Origin: Asaia bogorensis
GTDB lineage: Bacteria > Pseudomonadota > Alphaproteobacteria > Acetobacterales > Acetobacteraceae
Assembly (NCBI GenBank): GCA_945874515.1
Contig: CAMCHA010000176.1
Span: 1-6,030, forward strand
DNA: 6,030 nt
Direction of reading: 5' to 3'
Shown here: piece after piece, positions 1 to 5,585 of the stretch
Layout of the letters: each line of letters starts with the position of its first letter
Numbering within the stretch: the stretch's first letter is position 1
Notes under the pieces: generated by a model
What the model was told of the DNA's origin: nothing
Database searches by the model: none
The model's input: the letters and a program-made list of their open reading frames with translations, nothing else
Position numbers and translations under genes: made by a program

Positions 1-1
1 T

Positions 2-76
2 GGCACGGCCGCGCCGATGCTCGATGTTTTCTCCCTGCGTCATGAGACGCAATACACAAGGTTGTTCAGATCATGA
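2..76 (+). CDS. ureF: Urease accessory protein UreF, C-terminal end only
   Basis: Frame 2 is open from the left edge to a TGA at 74-76 and gives 24 residues ending in [17 protein letters not shown]. The RHETQY-x-RLFRS ending is the characteristic C-terminus of UreF, which with UreD/UreH and UreG forms the GTP-dependent complex that loads nickel into the urease active site in the cytoplasm. The C-terminal tail of UreF is known to contact its partner in that complex. The stop overlaps the ureG start in an ATGA (73-76), so the two genes are probably translationally coupled, and the order ureF-ureG is the usual one. The rest of ureF and presumably the urease structural genes lie to the left. The identification rests on a short but distinctive tail and on the neighbour. 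Confidence 0.9.
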   Translation, partial: GTAAPMLDVFSLRHETQYTRLFRS

Positions 77-705
77 GCACTTCGCAGAATGGCCCGTTTC
101 GTGTGGGCATTGGTGGGCCGGTGGGTTCCGGCAAAACCGCGCTGGTGGACCGGCTTTGTAAACACATGCGCGACCACTACGATATCGCGGTGATCACGAA
201 TGACATCTATACGCGCGAAGATGCGGAATTCCTGACACGCTCGGGCGCGCTGGTACCAGAACGCATCGCGGGCGTTGAGACCGGCGGCTGCCCGCATACG
301 GCGATCCGCGAAGATGCCTCCATCAATCTCGCCGCTGTGCATGATATGGCGGTGAAATTCCCGAAGCTTGAGATCCTGTTCATTGAAAGCGGCGGCGATA
401 ATCTGGCCGCGACCTTCAGCCCGGAATTGGCGGACCTCACGATTTACGTGATTGATGTCTCGGCCGGCGACAAGATTCCGCGCAAGGGCGGGCCGGGCAT
501 CACGCGGAGCGATTTGCTTGTGATCAACAAGATTGATCTGGCGCCTTTGGTGGGCGCTGATCTTTCCGTGATGGATCGTGATGCGCGCAAGATGCGCAAT
601 GCGCGGCCCTTCATCTTCACCAATCTGAAGGCGCTGAAGGGGGTTTCCGAAATCGCCGATTTCATCGTAGCACAAGGCGGTATTACGCCGAGGGCTGCCG
701 CATGA
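73..705 (+). CDS. ureG: Urease accessory GTPase UreG
   Basis: UreG is the SIMIBI-class GTPase that binds nickel and, with UreF and UreD/H (and usually UreE), delivers it to apo-urease at the cost of GTP hydrolysis. The 210-residue product has the normal family length. It shows the P-loop GPVGSGKT (residues 15-22), the [13 protein letters not shown] segment (42-54), the metal-binding Cys-Pro-His at 73-75, the [13 protein letters not shown] block (105-117) and the guanine-specificity motif NKID (152-155). No key residue is missing, so the protein should be active. The ATG at 73 overlaps the ureF stop, and the product begins close before the first strand, as is usual for UreG. The 3' end overlaps the next gene by four bases (702-705). 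A long minus-strand frame across this gene is only its shadow. Confidence 0.98.
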   Translation: MSTSQNGPFRVGIGGPVGSGKTALVDRLCKHMRDHYDIAVITNDIYTREDAEFLTRSGALVPERIAGVETGGCPHTAIREDASINLAAVHDMAVKFPKLEILFIESGGDNLAATFSPELADLTIYVIDVSAGDKIPRKGGPGITRSDLLVINKIDLAPLVGADLSVMDRDARKMRNARPFIFTNLKALKGVSEIADFIVAQGGITPRAAA

Positions 706-1628
706 ACGCGCCGCGCCATATCATCATCCTCGGCATGGGGTTGATGGGCTGCGATATCGCGGCGATTTTCCTGAACGGCGGTTGGCGCGTGACCGCAGTG
801 GAACCGGCGCGGGATCGTTGGCCGGCGGCGCAAGCCCGCGTCGCGCAATCCATCACGCAGTTGGATGGCGACCCTGCCGCTGCTTCTGACCTGACGCTTT
901 TCGATGCCATGAAGGCGCCCGATTACGCAGAGGCCGAGGCTGTGATTGAAGCTGTACCAGAACGGCTTGATCTGAAGCGCAAGGTATTTGCAGAGCTTGA
1001 TGCGCTGGTACCAGCAGGCATTCCCATCGCTTCCAACGCATCTGGCTATCGCATCACGGATATCGCCGGCGATCTGCCGGGGCGGGCGCGCTGCGCCAAT
1101 CTCCATTTCTTCCTGCCCGCGCATCTGGTGCCGGGCGTCGAGGTGGTGCGCGGCGAATACACGGACCCTGCGGTTTGCGATAAGCTCGCTGACATCATGG
1201 CGGGGCTTGGCCGCAAGGTCATTCGTGTGGCGAAAGATGTGCCGGGCTTCCTGGCCAATCGCATCCAGCATGCGCTGATGCGCGAAGCCTTTTCGGTGAT
1301 TGATCAGGGCCTGGCCACCGCCGAGGATGTGGACAATGCCGTGCGGTACGCCTTCGGCTTTCGCTATGTTGCCGCGGGGCCGATCCTGCAAAAGGAATTG
1401 GCAGGGCTTGAAACGCAATTGGAAGCCGGGCGCACCATCTACCCTTCGCTCAACAACAGCCCTGACCCAAGCCCGGGCCTTGCGCGGCTGGTAGCAGAAG
1501 GCAAGCATGGCCCGAAAACCGGGGAGGGTTTCCGCCCCTGGCCCGCCGAGAAAACCGCCAAGGAACGCGCGCGCTATGAAAAGGCACTGCTCGCCGCCGC
1601 GCGCATCCTGCGGGATGAGGAAGCCTGA
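702..1628 (+). CDS. 3-hydroxyacyl-CoA dehydrogenase family oxidoreductase
   Basis: This 308-residue protein belongs to the single-function 3-hydroxyacyl-CoA dehydrogenase family, which interconverts (S)-3-hydroxyacyl-CoA or related hydroxy acids and the keto form with NAD. The N-terminal Rossmann fold starts with ILGMGLMG (9-16). E83-AVPE-R88 matches the family's (I/V)EAVxE segment. The catalytic set is complete: Ser114 in SNASG, His135 in the HFFLPAH block, Glu147 twelve residues later (the spacing of the known His-Glu dyad) and Asn186 in PGFLANR. The C-terminal helical domain ends in a GPKTGEGF motif (270-277), the usual G-K-x-G-x-GF signature. The ATG at 702 overlaps the ureG stop as ATGA, implying coupled translation within the urease transcript. 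No urease role is known for this family, so the substrate is open: fatty acyl-CoA, hydroxybutyryl-CoA, carnitine-like or sugar-acid substrates are all possible. The family call is firm; the substrate is not. Confidence 0.9.
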   Translation: MNAPRHIIILGMGLMGCDIAAIFLNGGWRVTAVEPARDRWPAAQARVAQSITQLDGDPAAASDLTLFDAMKAPDYAEAEAVIEAVPERLDLKRKVFAELDALVPAGIPIASNASGYRITDIAGDLPGRARCANLHFFLPAHLVPGVEVVRGEYTDPAVCDKLADIMAGLGRKVIRVAKDVPGFLANRIQHALMREAFSVIDQGLATAEDVDNAVRYAFGFRYVAAGPILQKELAGLETQLEAGRTIYPSLNNSPDPSPGLARLVAEGKHGPKTGEGFRPWPAEKTAKERARYEKALLAAARILRDEEA

Positions 1629-1675
1629 ACTAGGCTGCCCCATGCCGGGAAAATAAGGTGACAGGCTAATCCCGC

Positions 1676-1713
1676 GCGCGCCGCCTTGCGTGCATTAAGG
1701 GAAGGTGGCGCGC
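1676..1713 (+). terminator. GC-rich hairpin after the urease-linked operon
   Basis: The 12-base arms GCGCGCCGCCTT (1676-1687) and AAGGTGGCGCGC (1702-1713) pair with a single G-U wobble around a 14-base loop. It lies 48 bases after the stop of the dehydrogenase gene. There is no run of T after the right arm, so it is not a textbook intrinsic terminator. It could stall polymerase, protect the mRNA 3' end, or be chance in GC-rich DNA. Confidence 0.4.
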
Positions 1714-1920
1714 AACGTCTGATCCTGGCCCGGCCTATTGCAGGCTTTGGGGCCGTACACTCTTTGGCCAAGGGGAAAACGCTCTCGCCCCCGATATGGG
1801 TAACATGGCCATCGAGATGCTCAAGTTCAGTGCATCACGCCAGCTCGAAGCCAACCAGGATGGATAAGGGTTGACATCGTAATTAATCTATGTCCAACGA
1901 AAGCGATAGAGTCTTTTATT

Positions 1921-1925
1921 GAGGA
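1921..1925 (+). promoter_or_regulatory. Ribosome binding site of the small orphan gene
   Basis: GAGGA lies 8 bases before the ATG at 1934. It favours this ATG over the in-frame TTG at 1919, which overlaps the site itself and has no Shine-Dalgarno sequence of its own. Confidence 0.6.
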
Positions 1926-1933
1926 ATATTCCA

Positions 1934-2140
1934 ATGCCAAGTCCAGCCTATGTTCTTCTCTCTGCCGTCGGTGTCGTTGAGCGGTGTCACAGTCTCGACA
2001 CTGGAGCTTTTGGAGGTGCGCCCGGTGCACCAACAAACGTCTCGAGCGACCTCGAAACTCTCATCCAGCGCGGTTACCAACCTGTGCGTGAAGTTGCACT
2101 GGATGGCGGCAAGGTTTTGGTGGTGCTCAGCAAGCCGTAG
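1934..2140 (+). CDS. Small hypothetical protein, 68 residues
   Basis: I do not recognise this gene. It starts with ATG after a well-spaced GAGGA and encodes MPSPAYVLLS at the N-terminus, a glycine/proline-rich middle (residues 27-33) and a C-terminal part with SDLETLIQRGYQPVREVAL (38-56) followed by the strand-like KVLVVLSKP. The pattern of a strand, a variable loop, a helix, 'GYxPVRE' and a final hydrophobic strand resembles small alpha-beta proteins that judge whether a residue row 'pads' a sheet, and the composition looks protein-like. No signal peptide, membrane segment or cysteine motif (one Cys, residue 18) is visible. It stands alone between the urease operon and the converging DUF3141 gene. 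Two other frames overlap it, but their products look random (Trp/Ser-rich) and lack ribosome binding sites. It is probably a real but narrowly distributed gene. Confidence 0.55.
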   Translation: MPSPAYVLLSAVGVVERCHSLDTGAFGGAPGAPTNVSSDLETLIQRGYQPVREVALDGGKVLVVLSKP

Positions 2141-2249
2141 GAAGTATAACGCTGCTTCGCGGCCTATCGGTTGCGACTAAGGCCTATAATTTCTAAGCAG
2201 CTAGAGCGCGCCCGGGAAGGTAAGGCCGCGCGCCTATGATTTTCCCCCT

Positions 2250-2274
2250 GGTCTGCCTGGGCCAGGGGCAGACC
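2250..2274. terminator. Inverted repeat between converging genes
   Basis: GGTCTGCC (2250-2257) and GGCAGACC (2267-2274) are exact reverse complements around a 9-base loop. The repeat lies 9 bases beyond the stop of the minus-strand DUF3141 gene and 109 bases after the small plus-strand gene. On the plus strand it is followed by TTT. On the minus strand the following bases are GGGGGAAAA-like, without a T run. It is probably a terminator for one or both converging transcripts. Confidence 0.55.
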
Positions 2275-2283
2275 TTTCGATGA

Positions 2284-4590
2284 TCACGCCGCGCGTTGTG
2301 GGCGCACCGCCAGCACTTCGCGCAAACGCTGCAAGCGCGCGCGGGCATTATCGCCAAGCTCCTGATCCGGCCCGGCCACTGTTTCCACGGCCTTCAGCGC
2401 CTTCCGGCGAGAAGCCGCATCAGGCAGCAGCACCGCCAGAGTCTTGATCGCTTCTTCCGGGAAAAGGGTTGCGATCATGGTCTGATCACGGATGACACCC
2501 ATGCGCTCAGCGGCGCTCATTTGCGCGAATGGCGCTTCGGTGGTGAGCAATTGGTTGGACCGTGCGAGCCGCGAACGGCGCACCGCACCGCGCGCATCAG
2601 CAAGCAGGATCATCATGCGAATGACCGCTTCCGCATAGCCGCCTTGCGTAAGATTCGCTTCTGCTTCCGCGCGCTGCGGCGCATCGCTAGTGACTGAATC
2701 CCGCGCCGTATCAGCTTCCGTGTCATAATCCTCACCAGTCACACCCGAAGCTTGCAAACCGCCATAGACGCCGTGGAAGGCGATTTCCACCCAGGCATCG
2801 CGCATATCCCGCATGGCGTTCAGCCCGTACTCCACTGAATCCGCGAAGGCTTTTTCGAAGGCGAGGAAGGGATTATTGGCCGCGACGGGGCGACGATTTT
2901 CCCTCGCCAGACCCGCGAAGGATGAAATCGGCCCCATCCAGGGGTTCATGTCGCTCAGCGCGTAGCGGCGCCAGCGCATCGGGTTCATCTGTCGCCGCGC
3001 CTCGGCGCCCATTTCCGTGCTGAACTGGCGGATCACGGGGGCTAGCAGCACATCGTAAAGGTGCTGGTTCAATTCGGAAATCTGCGCGACGGCGGGAAAG
3101 GCTTCATTCTCCGCCTCGCCCGAGATTTCGCGCACATGGGCGATGCTGCGCTCCATCAACTCAACCTGCCATTCGCCATCTTCGGCGCCTTCCTGATGGC
3201 TGGTGATGCGCATTTCATATAGGCCAGGTGCCACGGATTCTATCATCTCCAGCGTGGTGGCGATTTCGCTGTGTTCCTTCTTGGCCACCTTACCTGAGAC
3301 GAAAATGCCGAGATGCCCGATATCCTCATGCAACAGATACACAATCGTCTGGCCGAGCGATTTGATTTCGCGTTCATCGCGATAGACATCGGCAATCCAA
3401 CGCAGCGCCTGGCCGGGTGGGGTGATATTATCGCCGGCTGACGCAAAGACGATTATCGGCGCCTTCACTTCGCGCATATTGAAATTCTGCCCGTCGCCCG
3501 CTGCGATACGGCCAGCAGAAAAACGATTGCCAATGAATAGGTTTTCCACAATCCAGCGAATTTCATCGCGGTTCATCAGGAAATAGCCGCCCCACCAGCG
3601 TTCGAATTCTAGGAAGCGCTCCGCGCCCTCATCCACATTCTGGTAAAGATCGAAATATTTGCGGAACCAGGTATTGGCCGGCGACAAAGCCTCAAAATTC
3701 GCGACAAGATTGGCACCGTCGAAGCGGCCATTGCCCATATCGGCCATCAACGAAGCCGGCCAGCCGCCACCGGCAAGCCCGCCCAGATAGCGCATCGGGT
3801 TCTTGCCCTTCTCGCCCGCCCAATAGGATAGCGGCGCGCCATTCAGTACCAGCGCACCAAGCTGATTAGGCATTGATGCGCCCAGCATCATCACAGCCCA
3901 GCCACCCTGGCAATTGCCGATCACGACAGGCTTCGGCGCCTTGGGGTGCGCATCCGTCACATGATTCAGGAACACCGCTTCGGCGGCAGTGATGTCCAGA
4001 ATGGTTTGGCCGGGTTCCGGGTCCCGGAAAAAGATCACGAAATAAACCGGGTGCCCGCGGCGCAAAGCCACACCCACCTGGCTATCTGATTTGAAGCCGC
4101 CAATGCCGGCACCATGGCCGGCGCGCGGGTCAATGATCAGGAAGGGGCGCAGCGCATCATTGCTGGGCGGCATGTCAGCGGGCACGGTGATGCGCACCAG
4201 GGCGTAATTCACCGGGCGCGTGAGCTTACGCCCATCCACCACGGTTTCGAAGTCAAAAATCAACACAGGCGGGCAGCCCGCCTGTTCATGCGCGACGAAA
4301 TTATTGCCCGCTTCGCGCATGGTGTCCCAGAACAGGAAGCTCCGCTGCGCGGCATCCAGCATGTAGGAAGCCGCATCCATCACCAAGTTTTGCGGTGCCT
4401 GCATCAGCCCCTGGCCCGCCTTGGCCAGGCTTTCCAAAGGCGCTTTCGGGTTCATTGCCTCAGGCAGGGCCTTGGCGTGGCGGCCCACCACATCGGCCAT
4501 GATGCGTGATTGTTCAAACACGCGCTGGGCGGTCGCATTGCCTTTTTTCAGCAATTCCCGGCCGGGCGGGATGGGGCGCTGAGTAGTCAT
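2284..4590 (-). CDS. DUF3141 protein, PHA-synthase-like alpha/beta hydrolase
   Basis: The 768-residue product matches the DUF3141 family, often annotated as poly(3-hydroxyalkanoate) synthetase-like; its biochemical role is not established. After an N-terminal helical region (1-105) comes an alpha/beta-hydrolase core. It contains the lipase-like box GNCQGGW (225-231) with nucleophile Cys227, the acid Asp387 in FASAGDNITPPGQA, and His426 in EDIGHLGIFVSGK. This is the Cys-Asp-His triad and spacing of PHA synthases, so acyl-thioester chemistry on hydroxyacyl-CoA is plausible but inferred. Residues 440-640 are mainly helical. The final segment (about 645-768, from GGYAEAVIRMMILLADARG to the end) is a helical bundle that loosely recalls TerB-type domains. 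There is no signal peptide, so it should be cytoplasmic. The frame is open up to 4815, but the ATG at 4590 has an AGGAG 8 bases upstream, and the longer version would run through the operator and into the NIPSNAP gene. It is transcribed divergently from the NIPSNAP gene. Confidence 0.88.
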   Translation of the reverse strand: MTTQRPIPPGRELLKKGNATAQRVFEQSRIMADVVGRHAKALPEAMNPKAPLESLAKAGQGLMQAPQNLVMDAASYMLDAAQRSFLFWDTMREAGNNFVAHEQAGCPPVLIFDFETVVDGRKLTRPVNYALVRITVPADMPPSNDALRPFLIIDPRAGHGAGIGGFKSDSQVGVALRRGHPVYFVIFFRDPEPGQTILDITAAEAVFLNHVTDAHPKAPKPVVIGNCQGGWAVMMLGASMPNQLGALVLNGAPLSYWAGEKGKNPMRYLGGLAGGGWPASLMADMGNGRFDGANLVANFEALSPANTWFRKYFDLYQNVDEGAERFLEFERWWGGYFLMNRDEIRWIVENLFIGNRFSAGRIAAGDGQNFNMREVKAPIIVFASAGDNITPPGQALRWIADVYRDEREIKSLGQTIVYLLHEDIGHLGIFVSGKVAKKEHSEIATTLEMIESVAPGLYEMRITSHQEGAEDGEWQVELMERSIAHVREISGEAENEAFPAVAQISELNQHLYDVLLAPVIRQFSTEMGAEARRQMNPMRWRRYALSDMNPWMGPISSFAGLARENRRPVAANNPFLAFEKAFADSVEYGLNAMRDMRDAWVEIAFHGVYGGLQASGVTGEDYDTEADTARDSVTSDAPQRAEAEANLTQGGYAEAVIRMMILLADARGAVRRSRLARSNQLLTTEAPFAQMSAAERMGVIRDQTMIATLFPEEAIKTLAVLLPDAASRRKALKAVETVAGPDQELGDNARARLQRLREVLAVRPQRAA

Positions 4591-4598
4591 GGCACTGG

Positions 4599-4603
4599 CT
4601 CCT
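4599..4603 (-). promoter_or_regulatory. Ribosome binding site of the DUF3141 gene
   Basis: Read on the minus strand this is AGGAG, 8 bases before the ATG at 4590. It fixes the start and excludes the 75-codon upstream extension of the same open frame. Confidence 0.8.
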
Positions 4604-4650
4604 GTTTTGAGTATCTTCCTGCGCCTGTAATACGCTCGGTTCAAGTATTT

Positions 4651-4671
4651 TTTGCAGTGCAGCAAATTTGC
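4651..4671. promoter_or_regulatory. Double palindrome, candidate PhaR operator
   Basis: TTTGCAGTGCAGCAAA (4651-4666) has arms TTTGC/GCAAA around a core with TGCAGTGCA. It overlaps the perfect palindrome GCAAATTTGC (4662-4671). Read on the minus strand the core is TTTGCTGCACTGCAAA. TGC/GCA-rich dyads of this kind (for example CTGC-N3-GCAG) are known binding sites of PhaR, the repressor that senses polyhydroxybutyrate granules in alphaproteobacteria. The site lies 60 bases upstream of the DUF3141 start and 75 bases upstream of the NIPSNAP start, so it could control both divergent genes. The sequence symmetry is seen directly; the regulator is inferred. Other small dimeric repressors could bind such a dyad. 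Confidence 0.5.
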
Positions 4672-4746
4672 CTGCCTCGGGCCGGGTTGCGCTGGGGCGG
4701 GTCTCGGCGGAAACTCATTCATCATTTTTTGGGGGGAGAACGCCAA

Positions 4747-5430
4747 ATGTATGTCGAACAGCGCCAATATACCTTCCATCCGGGCAAGATGCCGCTTTGG
4801 ATGGATGCCTATCAAAGCCTAGGCGGCCCGGCTTCAGGCCGGCATATGGGGCCATCGCTCGGCTTCTTTCAGGTGGAAGTCGGCACCATCAACCGCGTGG
4901 TCTTCTTCCGCGGCTGGGATGATATTGATACCCGCGAAGCCTGCCTGGCAGCGCGCGAGGCTGATCCGGATTGGCAGGCCTTCCGCAAGCGCTCGGCAGA
5001 GGCCGGGGCGCTCGCCCAGCAGGAAGTCAAGTTCCTGAAAACCGTACCTTTTTCGCCGATTACCCAGGCCAAGGGCTTCCAATTCAAGCGGGAAATCGGC
5101 GGGGCGGGCATGTTCGTGGATCACCGCACCTATGATTTCCACCCCGGCAAGATGGCCGGCTGGTTGGAAGCTTATGAAAAATACGGCCTGCCCGTGCAAA
5201 AGCGCATGCTCGGCCAATTGCTGCTTTTCGCGGTGACCGAGATTGGGCCCATCAACCAGGTTGTCTTCATGTGGGCCTATGAGGGCCTGGGCGACCGTGA
5301 CCGCCGCCGCACCGCGATGATGAGCGATCCGGGCTGGGCGGAATTCGGCAAGGCGATTGCGCCGCTGGGTGCGCTGAAGCAGCAGACGGTGATGGAAATG
5401 AAGCCGACAGCTTTTTCGCCGGTGAAGTGA
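4747..5430 (+). CDS. Tandem NIPSNAP-family protein
   Basis: The 227-residue product consists of two NIPSNAP domains, ferredoxin-like alpha-beta folds of about 100 residues related to dimeric alpha-beta-barrel proteins. Domain 1 is residues 1-105 and domain 2 is residues 122-226. The internal repeat is plain: Y-V-E-Q-R-Q-Y-T-F-HPGKM aligns with F-V-D-H-R-T-Y-D-F-HPGKM, then G-x-IN-x-VVF (GTINRVVF / GPINQVVF), DPDWQAF / DPGWAEF, and a closing AFSPV-type end (PFSPI / AFSPV). Bacterial NIPSNAP proteins have no firmly known reaction; some sit with catabolic or storage genes. No signal peptide is seen, so it is probably cytoplasmic. The ATG at 4747 follows a GGGGGGAGA tract with about 9 bases of spacing. 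The frame is open further upstream (from 4510), but that part antiparallels the DUF3141 start and operator and has no support. It is divergent from the DUF3141 gene, with which it may share the operator at 4651-4671. Confidence 0.88.
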   Translation: MYVEQRQYTFHPGKMPLWMDAYQSLGGPASGRHMGPSLGFFQVEVGTINRVVFFRGWDDIDTREACLAAREADPDWQAFRKRSAEAGALAQQEVKFLKTVPFSPITQAKGFQFKREIGGAGMFVDHRTYDFHPGKMAGWLEAYEKYGLPVQKRMLGQLLLFAVTEIGPINQVVFMWAYEGLGDRDRRRTAMMSDPGWAEFGKAIAPLGALKQQTVMEMKPTAFSPVK

Positions 5431-5456
5431 ACGGCGCCTTTTCTGTGATGGCGGCT

Positions 5457-5483
5457 CGCGCCAGGGCAGCAGGCCCTGGCGCG
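5457..5483 (+). terminator. Strong hairpin after the NIPSNAP gene
   Basis: CGCGCCAGGGC (5457-5467) and GCCCTGGCGCG (5473-5483) form a perfect 11-bp stem with the 5-base loop AGCAG. It begins 26 bases after the NIPSNAP stop. It is followed by GTTAAAC and not a clear T run, so the U-tract is weak, but the size, position and GC content fit a transcription terminator. Confidence 0.65.
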
Positions 5484-5528
5484 GTTAAACTCAAGAAATA
5501 ACAAAAAAAATTATCGGAACGCCTTAGC

Positions 5529-5543
5529 TTAAGCGCCCGTTAA
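5529..5543. promoter_or_regulatory. CtrA-type box, TTAA-N7-TTAA
   Basis: TTAA (5529-5532), seven bases GCGCCCG, then TTAA (5540-5543) reproduce exactly the spaced consensus recognised by the alphaproteobacterial response regulator CtrA. The box sits 42 bases before the ATG of the PAS-domain gene in an AT-rich, otherwise gene-free stretch, a position suited to promoter control. The half-sites lack the flanking CC of the strongest sites (TTAACC). CtrA control of motility and c-di-GMP signalling genes is common in this class, which fits a PAS sensor gene downstream. Confidence 0.45.
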
Positions 5544-5585
5544 TCTTTAGGCTGGCGAATTGGGCACTCGCCACCGGAAGGAAAG

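Larger units (their letters stand above)
1629..1933. other. Intergenic region between the urease operon and a small gene
   Basis: About 300 bases without a convincing gene. The left part is GC-rich and holds the hairpin at 1676-1713. From about 1870 to 1930 the sequence becomes clearly AT-rich, which fits a promoter or leader for the small gene at 1934. A TTGACA hexamer at 1871-1876 matches a sigma-70 -35 box, but no convincing -10 box sits 16-18 bases downstream, so no promoter is called. A 23-codon frame (1796-1867) is open but has no ribosome binding site. Confidence 0.5.

Noticed and set aside
40..675. Minus-strand frame of 211 codons over ureG
   Set aside because: Antisense shadow of ureG with a His/Arg-rich product and no recognisable family.
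444..1643. Long minus-strand frame of 399 codons over ureG and the dehydrogenase
   Set aside because: It is antisense to two genes with unmistakable motifs. Its product is Arg/His/Ala-rich and shows no domain, as expected for a shadow in GC-rich DNA.
1871..1910. Sigma-70 promoter starting at TTGACA (1871)
   Set aside because: The -35 hexamer is perfect, but no acceptable -10 hexamer occurs at 16-18 bases spacing, so I only mention it.
1950..2180. Alternative 76-codon frame overlapping the small orphan gene
   Set aside because: The product looks random, rich in Ser, Trp and Cys, and has no ribosome binding site; the frame from 1934 is the better candidate.
2181..2244. Short repeat GCCTATAATTT / GCCTATGATTT
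   Set aside because: Two imperfect 11-base copies in a small intergenic gap; too short and too few to call a repeat family.
4510..4746. N-terminal extension of the NIPSNAP protein
   Set aside because: The extension is antisense to the DUF3141 start and crosses the intergenic palindromes. The ATG at 4747 has a purine-rich ribosome binding site and begins directly with the NIPSNAP fold.
4591..4815. N-terminal extension of the DUF3141 protein to a start at 4815
   Set aside because: The ATG at 4590 has a well-placed AGGAG. The extension has no such site, looks non-coding, and would overlap the operator and the NIPSNAP start.
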